Origin: Mycobacterium sp. 1274761.0
Lineage (GTDB): Bacteria > Actinomycetota > Actinomycetes > Mycobacteriales > Mycobacteriaceae
Assembly: GCF_001668615.1 (NCBI RefSeq)
Contig: NZ_LZMC01000021.1
Span: 33,112-97,111 of the forward strand
DNA length: 64,000 nt
Reading direction: 5' to 3'
In this document: positions 43,948 to 52,888 of the stretch, piece after piece
Layout: each line of letters begins with the position of its first letter
How positions within the stretch are numbered: position 1 is the first letter of the stretch
The notes under the pieces: generated by a model
Databases searched by the model: none
Told to the model about the DNA's origin: nothing
What the model saw: the letters and a program-made list of their open reading frames with translations, nothing else
Position numbers and translations under genes: made by a program

Positions 43948-45131
43948 TGTGCGGCGCGTAAGGCTTCCACTTCGGCGAGTCTGCGGGCGTCGCGCTCCTC
44001 CAGAAATTTCTGCGTAGCGCCGGCGACGGCGCTGTAGATGTTGCCCATCAACTGCTGGCGGTGAAAGATCGTCCAGTCGCGGCTGCGTTCCAACGGTTCC
44101 AGCGTGTCCTGGAAGACCGGCATGACGTACCGGCTGATCAGCTCGTAGGAGCGCAAAGTCGCTTCCCTGTTGGCCCATTCGTGCGCCATCAGCAGGTAGG
44201 TGCCGAACCCGCCCGACTTCTCCAGCAGGCGGCGCAGCTGCTCGATCGCCATGTCGGGCGTGCCGATCACCCCTACGCCGGTCTCGTTGACCGCCCCGAT
44301 GATGTCGTCGCCGGGGTCGAAGTCACCAAGGATCGGGATCGCACCCACGTTCTGGAAGTAATCGACCCATTGCGCCAGGCCCTTCTCGACATCGCGACGG
44401 GCCTGCTCTTCGGTCTCGGCGATGTGCATGGGCCCGCACAGCCGCCATTTGTCACGGTTCACGGTGGTGCCGTGCTGGGCGGCGGAATCCTGTGCGGTGC
44501 GCCAGTTTCGGGCCAGCGCGTCGAACGCCTTCCTCTGGGTGGCCGCGATGGACAACAGCCCTACGCCGAACTTGCCCGCGGCCACCGGTCCCGACGGCGA
44601 CGCGGTCACCGCGACACTGACCTCGATGCCGGGCCGGCTGTAGGGCCGCATCTGCAGCCGCGCGTCGCGCAGCGTGAACCAGTCGGTCTCGCGGTTGACC
44701 GGCTCCTCGTCACGCCATAGCGCCATGACCGCGTCGAGCGACTCGGTCATCATGTCGCGCTGGCGCGTCGTCTCGATGCCCATCATGTACGCATCGCCGG
44801 GCAGCGCCCCCGGGCCGACGCCGACGATCAGGCGCCCTCGGGTGAGGTGGTCGAGCAGCACCATCCGGTCGGCGAACATGAACGGATGGTGGTACGGCAG
44901 CGAAGCCACCCCGGTTCCGAGCCGGATCCGCTTGGTCTTGGCGGCCGCTGTGGCGATCATCAGCTCCGGTGAGGCGATGATCTCGGTGCCTCCTGAGTGG
45001 TGCTCGCCGAACCACGTCTCCTCGTAGCCGAGGCCTTCGACCGCCTCAACCAGCGCGATATCGCGTTCCAGGGCGAGCGTCGGGTTGTCGCCGATCATGT
45101 GATACGGAGCTATGAAGACACCAAAGCGCAT
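43944..45131 (-). CDS. LLM-family flavin-dependent monooxygenase (limonene monooxygenase-like), paralogue
   Basis: 395 residues. It resembles the protein encoded at 38879 along its length: FGVFIAPYHMIGDNPTLALERDIAL, YEETWFGEHHSGG, IRLGTGVASLPYHHPFMFADR, LTRGRLIVGVGPGALPGDAYMMGI, and the shared C-terminal ATLRSYELISRYVMPVF. The two are probably products of a local duplication. No ribosome-binding site precedes ATG 45131, and the operator-like site C starts only 8 nt upstream, suggesting a very short leader. Confidence 0.9.
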   Translation of the reverse strand: MRFGVFIAPYHMIGDNPTLALERDIALVEAVEGLGYEETWFGEHHSGGTEIIASPELMIATAAAKTKRIRLGTGVASLPYHHPFMFADRMVLLDHLTRGRLIVGVGPGALPGDAYMMGIETTRQRDMMTESLDAVMALWRDEEPVNRETDWFTLRDARLQMRPYSRPGIEVSVAVTASPSGPVAAGKFGVGLLSIAATQRKAFDALARNWRTAQDSAAQHGTTVNRDKWRLCGPMHIAETEEQARRDVEKGLAQWVDYFQNVGAIPILGDFDPGDDIIGAVNETGVGVIGTPDMAIEQLRRLLEKSGGFGTYLLMAHEWANREATLRSYELISRYVMPVFQDTLEPLERSRDWTIFHRQQLMGNIYSAVAGATQKFLEERDARRLAEVEALRAAQ

Positions 45132-45138
45132 GCGTCGA

Positions 45139-45156
45139 ATCTACGTCTACGTTCAC
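45139..45156. promoter_or_regulatory. TetR-regulon operator-like site C
   Basis: ATCTAC-GTCTAC-GTTCAC, then another GTTCAC to 45162. It is identical over 22 bases to the region of site B. The site overlaps the stop-codon end of the HpaB-like gene and lies directly in front of the minus-strand LLM pair. Confidence 0.75.
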
Positions 45157-45158
45157 GT

Positions 45159-46529
45159 TCACACAAGGCCGGCTGCTCGGCGGCCCAGCTGCTTGGCGCG
45201 CTCCATGTCGTAGTGCTTGCGGGTGACCAGGCGCTGCGCGAACAATCCACCGCCGGACTGCACATTGGTGACCAGGTGCCAGCCGCCGTAGGAATCCGCG
45301 GTGCTGTCGCGGATGGCGTGAAACAGCTTGGCGCGCGTCTCGCCCGGGACGTCGGGCGACCCGGCGAGGTACTTGCGCAGCTGCGGGCCGATGTCGGGAT
45401 TGTCAAGATCGGCCATCGACGGGGTCGTGATGATCCCGCCGCCGGCGATGTCGTGCAGGTGGCGAACCATCAGGTTGAAGTTCGCCGCGCCGAGATACTT
45501 CGTGGCGTTGGTGTAGAGATCGTCGGGGTAGTAGTAGCCCTCCGGCGTGACGTGCGCATTGCTGATCGCCGCCTCCATGCCCGCGCGCAAGTTGGTGGCG
45601 TGGATCATCATCTCGTCGATCTTCTCGCGGATGTGCGAGATGCGGGCGGTGCCGTTGGCCTCGGCGATGAGCTGCGCCAGGCCGACCATTTCGTCGGCCT
45701 GCTCCACCATGACGGCCGTTCCGCCGAGCCGCTCCCACAACCCGAGCGAGTGCGCGAAGACGCCCGCCTGCGCGGCGACACCGTCAAGGAAGACGTTTTC
45801 AGTCGGCACGAACACGTCGTCGAAGATCACGAACCCGTCGGGCATGCTGCGGCTCGTGCTGACCGGGTGGTCACGCTCGTCGCCACCCCGCGCCGCCACG
45901 GTGCGGCTGATGATGTGCACGCCGGGAGCGTTGACGGGGACCGCGCAGGCGATCGCGTAGTCCTCCTCCCCCGGCTTCATCGATTTGGTTGGCATCACCA
46001 TGAGGTGATGGGCGAACGGGGCCGCGCTGATGTGCAGCTTGGCGCCGCGGATCACCACGCCGCTGCCGCGACGCTCGACCACGCGCACGTATTGGTCTAA
46101 ATCCCCTTGCGCCGCAGGCGGTTTGCTGCGGTCGCCCTTCGAGTCGGTGATGCACTCCGCGATACGGATGTCGTCGCGGCGGGCCTGTTCGACGTAGTCG
46201 TTGATGCGTTGGACGAACTCGGGATGGTCGGCGAGGCGGGCGGCGGCGACGACGAGGGTCATCAACGACTGGTAGGTGACGTTGAGCAGCAGGTCCATCT
46301 CGGTGAGGATGGGCACCCGCTCACGCAGCTCGGCGACGCTGCGCGGCGCCTCCACCAGCGGGTTGGTGGCGTCCGGATCGGGGCGGTAGTACTGGTCGTA
46401 GCCTGCGGCGACGGCGTTGAGCGCAGGCGCCAGCAGCGGGTCGGTATCGAGGTCGTCGATCAGCTTGCCGTCCTGATAGATCCGTCGGCCGTCGTGCAAT
46501 GACTGCTTGTACTGTTCGCCCGTCAGCAT
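45159..46529 (-). CDS. HpaB-family flavin-dependent monooxygenase (4-hydroxyphenylacetate 3-hydroxylase type)
   Basis: 456 residues starting 3 nt after the stop of the FadE fusion. The HpaB/HpaB_N family is recognised from MLTGEQYKQSLHDGRRIYQDG, the FAD/substrate region HISAAPFAHHLMVMPTKS and VIFDDVFVPTENVFL, and the helical C-terminus with ISNAHVTPEGYYYPDDLYTNATKY. The 4Fe-4S cysteines of 4-hydroxybutyryl-CoA dehydratase relatives are absent. Such oxygenases hydroxylate phenols with FADH2 from a separate reductase; none is encoded nearby. It is cotranscribed with the fused FadE, so an acyl-CoA-linked substrate is conceivable. Confidence 0.9.
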   Translation of the reverse strand: MLTGEQYKQSLHDGRRIYQDGKLIDDLDTDPLLAPALNAVAAGYDQYYRPDPDATNPLVEAPRSVAELRERVPILTEMDLLLNVTYQSLMTLVVAAARLADHPEFVQRINDYVEQARRDDIRIAECITDSKGDRSKPPAAQGDLDQYVRVVERRGSGVVIRGAKLHISAAPFAHHLMVMPTKSMKPGEEDYAIACAVPVNAPGVHIISRTVAARGGDERDHPVSTSRSMPDGFVIFDDVFVPTENVFLDGVAAQAGVFAHSLGLWERLGGTAVMVEQADEMVGLAQLIAEANGTARISHIREKIDEMMIHATNLRAGMEAAISNAHVTPEGYYYPDDLYTNATKYLGAANFNLMVRHLHDIAGGGIITTPSMADLDNPDIGPQLRKYLAGSPDVPGETRAKLFHAIRDSTADSYGGWHLVTNVQSGGGLFAQRLVTRKHYDMERAKQLGRRAAGLV

Positions 46530-46532
46530 CGG

Positions 46533-48839
46533 TTATCTGTTCCTTCCAACGAACGGTTTGGTGCGGTCGGGGTCGACGTCGCGGGGCAGCCCGAGAACCC
46601 GTTCGGCGATGATGTTGCGCTGGATCTCCGACGTCCCGCCCGCGATGCAGAACTTCTTCATTTCGAGGAAAGACCGTGTGCCCGCGGGCATTTCGGCGTC
46701 CTCGGGCCAGCCCAGCGTGAGGTCGGGTGCGAGGTCGACGCGGATACGGCCGGCGCGCTCATGCAAATCGGCGCTGACCAATTTGCGGATTGAATCGATG
46801 GCACCGGGGTTGCGGCCCGCTGCGGTGCTGGCGCGCAGTGTCGCAGACTGCAGGCACCGTTCGTCGATCAGCATGCGCTGCAACCGATCCCGGATGTCGA
46901 AGTCGCGCCACGCATCGCTGTCGACAGCTTCACCGATGAGTTGGTCGGCGACGCCGGGACCGACGACCGGTGGCCCGGTCAGGCTGTTGCGTTCCTGCAT
47001 CAGCGTGCTGATGGCGACCTTCCATCCTTCGCCGCGAGGGCCCAGGCGAGCCGAGTCGGGGACCACGACGTCGGTGAGGAAGACCTCGTTGAACTCCGCG
47101 TCGCCGGTCATCTGGCGCAGGGGACGGACTTCGACGCCCGGCGTGCGCATGTCCAACAGGAAGTACGTCAGGCCGTCGTGCTTGGGCAGGTCGGGATCGG
47201 TGCGCGCCAGAAGCAGCCCGTAGTCGGCGGCGTCGGCGAACGAACTCCAGATCTTCTGCCCGTTGACCAGCCAGCGGTCGCCGTCGATCGGCACCGCCGA
47301 GGTGGACAACGACGCCAGGTCTGATCCGGCGCCGGGCTCGCTGAACAACTGGCACCAGCGGTGCTCGCCCAGCGTGAGCGGCGGCAGAAAATAGCCGCGC
47401 TGTCGGTCATCGCCCCACTGCAGGATCGTCGGGCCTGCCAGCCAGACGCCGACGAAGTCCTCCTCGGGACGGTCAACGCCGCGGCGTTTCAGCTCCTCGA
47501 TCACGGCACCGCCCTCATCTCGGCCCATTCCGAGGCCGCCGTATTCGACGGGCCACGTCGGGGTCGCCCAGCCCGCTTCTCCCAGGCGCCGGTACCAGTC
47601 CTGCCGGGTCGGGGTGTACTTCTTGCCCGCGGGCGCAGGGCCGACGTCGGAGGTCACGTCGTCGGTGAGGTTGGCCGCCAGCCACTCGCGCACCTCGGCG
47701 ACCGCGGGCGTCAACTGATCCTGTGGCTCGGATTCCATTGGTGCGACGAGGCTTTCGGCGACCCACGCGCCGAGCCGGTCGCGATGTGCCGACGGGGTGC
47801 CGAACAGGTGCTGATTGGCCTTGGCGCGTCGCAGGTAGAGGTGCGCGTCGTGTTCCCACGTGTAGCCGATGCCGCCGTGCAGCTGGATCATCTCGGCGGC
47901 GTTGTGCAGGGCAGCTTCACCGGACGCCGCGGCTGCCACCGTCGCGGCGAAGGGGCCGTCATCCCTGCCGTGTGCGACCTGTCGGATCGCGTACCAGGCA
48001 CTGCTGGAAGCCAATTCGGCCCGCACCGCTGCATCGGCGAGCCGATGCTTGAGCGCCTGGAACGCGCCGATCTGCCTGCCGAACTGTCGGCGGTCCAGCA
48101 TGTACCGCCGGGTCCGTTCGACCGTGTGCTCGGCGAGCACCGCCTGCTCCACGGCCAGCAGGGCGTGTATGCGCGGACGCACTCGATCCAGGATGTGGTC
48201 CCTTTCATCCGGCGAGCCCAGGACGCGGGCCGGGGCGTCTGTCAACCGGATGTTGGCCAGCGGCCGCGTGGTGTCAAGCGTCTGCAACCGTTGCCGTTCG
48301 ACGCCCTCGGCTTCGGTGACGACGAAAAGCCCCACACCGGAGTCGGTCTCGGCAACGACAAGCAGCAGGTCGGCATCGGCACCGTCGATGACATGGCAGA
48401 GCTCACCGCTCAGCCGCCACCCGTCGGTGCAGCTGCCGCTGGCATGTGACAGAGCCAGGGTCGCGGTGAGTTCGCCGGCGGCCAACCGCGGCAGAAACTC
48501 CTCGCACGCGTCGCCGTCGCCGGTCGCCAGAAGCGTCTCGGCGGCCACGGCGGCCGTGGCGAAATAGGGCGCTGCCACCAACTCGCGGGCCAGTTCCTCG
48601 CACACGATCGCCAGTTCCGGCAGACCTGCGCCGCCACCGCCGTAATGCTCGGGCACCGCGATGCCGAGCAGGCCGAGCTCGGCGAGCTGAGTCCACCCGG
48701 CTTGGCGGGCGGTTGCGGCATCGACGCTGCGCAGGTCGGCGAGTGCAAGGTGTTTGGTTACCAGCGCGCGGACCATGTCGCGCAGATCGTCATGTTCCGA
48801 TGTCACATCGTCGAGTACCGGCGCAGCCACTATGTACAC
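46533..48839 (-). CDS. Fused double acyl-CoA dehydrogenase (FadE34-like architecture)
   Basis: 768 residues containing two acyl-CoA dehydrogenase units. The first (about 1-370) ends in RRQFGRQIGAFQALKHRLAD and QLHGGIGYTWEHDAHLYLRR, like the small subunit encoded at 31506. The second (about 385-768) has WPVEYGGLGMGRDEGG, CQLFSEPGAGSDLASL, WLVNGQKIWSS and GGTSEIQRNIIAERVLGLPRD, like the large subunit at 32638. The order equals the gene order of split FadE pairs. Steroid-related FadE34 has the same design. The start is a GTG at 48839 or three codons later at 48830; site D lies 22 nt upstream. Confidence 0.93.
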   Translation of the reverse strand: MYIVAAPVLDDVTSEHDDLRDMVRALVTKHLALADLRSVDAATARQAGWTQLAELGLLGIAVPEHYGGGGAGLPELAIVCEELARELVAAPYFATAAVAAETLLATGDGDACEEFLPRLAAGELTATLALSHASGSCTDGWRLSGELCHVIDGADADLLLVVAETDSGVGLFVVTEAEGVERQRLQTLDTTRPLANIRLTDAPARVLGSPDERDHILDRVRPRIHALLAVEQAVLAEHTVERTRRYMLDRRQFGRQIGAFQALKHRLADAAVRAELASSSAWYAIRQVAHGRDDGPFAATVAAAASGEAALHNAAEMIQLHGGIGYTWEHDAHLYLRRAKANQHLFGTPSAHRDRLGAWVAESLVAPMESEPQDQLTPAVAEVREWLAANLTDDVTSDVGPAPAGKKYTPTRQDWYRRLGEAGWATPTWPVEYGGLGMGRDEGGAVIEELKRRGVDRPEEDFVGVWLAGPTILQWGDDRQRGYFLPPLTLGEHRWCQLFSEPGAGSDLASLSTSAVPIDGDRWLVNGQKIWSSFADAADYGLLLARTDPDLPKHDGLTYFLLDMRTPGVEVRPLRQMTGDAEFNEVFLTDVVVPDSARLGPRGEGWKVAISTLMQERNSLTGPPVVGPGVADQLIGEAVDSDAWRDFDIRDRLQRMLIDERCLQSATLRASTAAGRNPGAIDSIRKLVSADLHERAGRIRVDLAPDLTLGWPEDAEMPAGTRSFLEMKKFCIAGGTSEIQRNIIAERVLGLPRDVDPDRTKPFVGRNR

Positions 48840-48860
48840 ATTAGGGCCGGTTCAGCGGCT

Positions 48861-48878
48861 GTCAACACTCGTGTTCAC
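48861..48878. promoter_or_regulatory. TetR-regulon operator-like site D
   Basis: GTCAAC-ACTCGT-GTTCAC: the outer hexamers match site B exactly, while the central six bases differ. The hexamers form an inverted GTSAAC/GTTSAC pair. It overlaps the hisS stop codon and precedes the FadE-HpaB operon. Confidence 0.62.
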
Positions 48879-50143
48879 AAATGGCCGAGGCGGGCCAGCA
48901 CGTCGCCCAGCACCTCGTCGCGCGCTACGTCGATTTGCTCACCGGTCGCCAGGTCCTTCACGCCGACCGTGCCGGCTTCGATGTCGCGGTCACCCGCCAC
49001 CAGCGCAATCGATGCACCCGAACGGTCGGCGGCCTTCATGGCGCTCTTCATCCCGCTCTTGCCGTAGGCCAGGTCGACCCGCACACCCGCCGCCCGTAGC
49101 TGCGCCGCCAGCACCGACAACTGCGTCTTGGCCTGGTCACCGAGGGGCACGCCGAACACGTCGACCCGGTTCGCCGTCTGAGCCGTCTTGCCTTCGGCCT
49201 TCAACGCCAGCAGCGTACGGTCCACCCCGAGGCCGAACCCGATGCCCGACAGATCTTTGCCACCGAGCTGAGCCATCAGCCCGTCGTAGCGCCCGCCGCC
49301 CCCGATGCCCGACTGGGCGCCGAGCCCGTCGTGGACGAACTCGAACGTGGTCTTCGTGTAGTAGTCCAGCCCGCGTACCATCCGCGGGTTGATCACATAC
49401 GCCACGCCCATCGCGTCGAGGTGGGCCAGCACGCTGTCGAAGTGCTGCTTGGCCGAATCGGACAGGTGGTCCAACATGACCGGCGCGTCGGCAGTCATCT
49501 CCTTGATGTGGGGCCGCTTGTCGTCGAGCACCCGCAGGGGGTTGAGTTCGGCGCGACGGCGGGTCTCGTCGTCGAGGTCGAGCTTGAACAGGAAGTCCTG
49601 CAACAGTTCCCGGTACTGCGGCCGACAGCTGTCGTCGCCAAGGGACGTGACCTCCAACCGGAAGCCGTCGAGCCCGAGTGATCGGAAGCCGGCGTCGGCG
49701 ACCGCGATCACCTCGGCGTCGAGCATCGGATCGTCGACGCCGATCGCTTCGATCCCGACCTGCTGCAGCTGTCGGTAGCGGCCGGCCTGCGGACGCTCAT
49801 AGCGGAAGAACGGCCCCGCATAGCAGAGTTTGACCGGCAGCGCGCCCCGGTCGAGGCCGTGTTCGATCACCGCGCGGATCACCCCCGCGGTGCCCTCGGG
49901 GCGCAGCGTCACCGACCGGTCGCCGCGGTCGGCGAAGGTGTACATCTCTTTGCTGACGACGTCGGTGGACTCCCCGACGCCGCGGGCGAACAGCGCCGTG
50001 TCCTCGAAGATCGGCAGTTCGACGTCGGCGTAGCCGGCGCGGCGCGCGGCCGTCAGCAGACCGTCGCGCACGGCGACGAACTGCGCAGAGTCCGGCGGCA
50101 GATAGTCGGGCACGCCCTTGGGAGCTTGGAACGGGGTCGTCAC
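48875..50143 (-). CDS. hisS: Histidyl-tRNA synthetase
   Basis: 422-residue class II synthetase. Motif 1 region [11 protein letters not shown], motif 2 [18 protein letters not shown], histidine A motif [13 protein letters not shown] and motif 3 [15 protein letters not shown] with GGGGRYDGL are all present, followed by a normal anticodon-binding domain. GTG 50143 overlaps the stop of the upstream hydrolase (GTGA). hisS downstream of a glyoxalase II-like gene is conserved in mycobacteria (Rv2580c-Rv2581c). Confidence 0.98.
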   Translation of the reverse strand: MTTPFQAPKGVPDYLPPDSAQFVAVRDGLLTAARRAGYADVELPIFEDTALFARGVGESTDVVSKEMYTFADRGDRSVTLRPEGTAGVIRAVIEHGLDRGALPVKLCYAGPFFRYERPQAGRYRQLQQVGIEAIGVDDPMLDAEVIAVADAGFRSLGLDGFRLEVTSLGDDSCRPQYRELLQDFLFKLDLDDETRRRAELNPLRVLDDKRPHIKEMTADAPVMLDHLSDSAKQHFDSVLAHLDAMGVAYVINPRMVRGLDYYTKTTFEFVHDGLGAQSGIGGGGRYDGLMAQLGGKDLSGIGFGLGVDRTLLALKAEGKTAQTANRVDVFGVPLGDQAKTQLSVLAAQLRAAGVRVDLAYGKSGMKSAMKAADRSGASIALVAGDRDIEAGTVGVKDLATGEQIDVARDEVLGDVLARLGHL

Positions 50144-50826
50144 AGGGTCAGGCCTTCGAGGAAAGGGTTGGCGCGGCGTTCAAAGCCGATGGTCGACTTG
50201 TCGCCGTGCCCCGGTAGTACCACGGTGTCGTCGTCGAGCACCATCAGTTTTGTCATGATCGAGCCGAGGAGGTCGCGGCCACTGCCGCCGGGCAGGTCGG
50301 TACGGCCGACGGACTGACGGAACAGGGTGTCGCCGGTGAAGACGACCTGGCTGTCGTCGCCGTCGACGCGGAACACCACAGAACCGCGCGTGTGTCCCGG
50401 TGTGTGATCGATGGTGACTGTGATGCTGTCGTAGTCGCCCACGTCGAGCTTGTCGCCGTCGCGGTCGAGTTCGACCACCTGCCGAGGTTCGCGGAACAGC
50501 GCACCGACCGCAGATCGGGCGAGACCCCCGATCAAACCCCGCCCGAACCCCTTGATGGGATCGGACAGCATGAACCGGTCGTCGGGGTGGATGTAGGCGG
50601 GGCAGCCGTAGGTGTCGGCGACCTTCTGCGCCGACCAGATGTGGTCGATGTGGCCGTGGGTCAACAGCACCGCGGCCGGGGTGAGCCGGTGTTCGTCGAG
50701 GATCCGGCGCAGCGGCGCCATGGCCCGCTGTCCCGGGTCGACGACGATCGCGTCCGTTCCGGGACGTCGGGCCAGCACATAGCAGTTGCAGGCCAACATG
50801 CCGGCCGGAAATCCGGTGATCAACAC
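50140..50826 (-). CDS. Glyoxalase II-like metallo-beta-lactamase fold hydrolase (Rv2581c type)
   Basis: 228 residues from GTG 50826. Metal-binding motif [46 protein letters not shown] and [12 protein letters not shown] are characteristic of YcbL/GloB-like hydroxyacylglutathione hydrolase relatives. As mycobacteria lack glutathione, the natural thioester substrate is likely another thiol conjugate. Coupled to hisS by a 4-nt overlap. Confidence 0.94.
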   Translation of the reverse strand: MLITGFPAGMLACNCYVLARRPGTDAIVVDPGQRAMAPLRRILDEHRLTPAAVLLTHGHIDHIWSAQKVADTYGCPAYIHPDDRFMLSDPIKGFGRGLIGGLARSAVGALFREPRQVVELDRDGDKLDVGDYDSITVTIDHTPGHTRGSVVFRVDGDDSQVVFTGDTLFRQSVGRTDLPGGSGRDLLGSIMTKLMVLDDDTVVLPGHGDKSTIGFERRANPFLEGLTL

Positions 50827-50932
50827 GTGGCCAGTTTCCCATCCCGAACCGCTGGCGGGTCTCTTGGCCTGCGCTCAGCTACTGCTGGCACACTCGTTGC
50901 GGATCGACGAGCTCACAAGGAGGACCACGGCG

Positions 50933-51811
<879 letters not shown>

Positions 51812-51827
51812 GCCCGATGACGAACCT

Positions 51828-52802
51828 ATGACCAGGCCTTACGGCGCGTATCCGCCCCCGCCTTATGACCCCTACGGGTATCCGCCGCCACGCCCCACGA
51901 ACGGCATGGCGATCGCGTCGCTCATCTGCGCGTTCGTGTTCGCCCCGCTGGGCATCGTGTTCGGCCACATCTCGCTGTCGCAGATCAAGCGCACCGGCGA
52001 GGAGGGCCACGGGCTGGCGGTGGCTGGCCTGGTGATCAGCTACCTGGTGACGATCGGGTCGATCATCGTGCTGATCGCCGCCGTGCTGTTCACGGCCGCG
52101 GTGGCCCGCGAGCTCAACGACGAGTCCCGCTTCGATGCGGGCATTACCGCGGCGCCCGCACCCGATGACGGGCTGCCTGAGTTCGAACCGCCGCCGAATC
52201 TCGGGGCCGACTGCGCGTATCCGACGACCGCCGAGCGGGCGAGCAAGCCGAACACGCCTCCGCGCAGCGGCAGGGTGCCGACGGACCCGGTGAAGGTCAG
52301 CGCCAGCGTCTCGACCAACCGGGGCAACATCGGTTTGCAGCTGGACAACGGCAAGGCGCCGTGCACGGTCAACAGCTTCGCCAGCCTGTCCCAGCAGGGC
52401 TACTTCGATGACACCACGTGTCATCGGCTGACCACGTCGCCGCAGCTGGGTGTGTTGCAGTGCGGCGACCCGTCGGGTACGGGTACTGGCGGGCCCGGCT
52501 ACCGCTTCAACAACGAGTACCCGACCAACCAGTACCGGCTTTCGGACCCTGCCTTGAAGACACCGGTGACGTACCCGCGCGGCACGCTGGCGATGGCCAA
52601 TGCCGGCTCGGGTACCAATGGCAGCCAGTTTTTCCTCGTCTACGCCGACTCGATGCTGCCGCCGACCTACACCGCGTTCGGCACGATCGACGCCACCGGG
52701 CTGGCCACGCTGGACAAGGTCGCCGCCGCGGGTGTCGACCGTGGCGGCGACGACGGCAAGCCGGCGATGGACGTGACGATCAAGTCGATCCGGCTGGACT
52801 GA
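51828..52802 (+). CDS. DUF4190-cyclophilin fusion, tandem paralogue of ppiB
   Basis: 324 residues, 16 nt after ppiB. The N-terminus is Pro/Tyr-rich (YGAYPPPPYDPYGYPPP), then comes a DUF4190 module of two helices with the intervening FGHISLSQIKRTGEEGHGLAVAG. The C-terminal cyclophilin domain is closely similar to its neighbour (TNRGNIGLQLDNGKAPCTVN, TTCHRLTTSPQLGVLQCG, MANAGSGTNGSQFFLVY). It is a duplicated PPIase with a different membrane anchor. Product should be extracytoplasmic like ppiB. Confidence 0.93.
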   Translation: MTRPYGAYPPPPYDPYGYPPPRPTNGMAIASLICAFVFAPLGIVFGHISLSQIKRTGEEGHGLAVAGLVISYLVTIGSIIVLIAAVLFTAAVARELNDESRFDAGITAAPAPDDGLPEFEPPPNLGADCAYPTTAERASKPNTPPRSGRVPTDPVKVSASVSTNRGNIGLQLDNGKAPCTVNSFASLSQQGYFDDTTCHRLTTSPQLGVLQCGDPSGTGTGGPGYRFNNEYPTNQYRLSDPALKTPVTYPRGTLAMANAGSGTNGSQFFLVYADSMLPPTYTAFGTIDATGLATLDKVAAAGVDRGGDDGKPAMDVTIKSIRLD

Positions 52803-52827
52803 TCCCGTCCACGCACCGATTGTCAAA

Positions 52828-52856
52828 TGACGACGAAATCCGCCGAACCGTCGTCA
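52828..52856. terminator. Hairpin between convergent PPIase and relA
   Basis: TGACGACG (52828-52835) and CGTCGTCA (52849-52856), a perfect 8-bp stem with a 13-nt loop, in the 86-nt gap between the two gene ends. Probably a bidirectional terminator. Confidence 0.6.
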
Positions 52857-52888
52857 GATTCACAACTGAGCCAAAGGTGCGGTGGCGT

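Noticed and set aside
40905..45164. Identical 22-bp direct repeats considered as att or recombination sites
   Set aside because: Both copies are in promoter positions, align with two more diverged sites, and no integrase or transposase is present.
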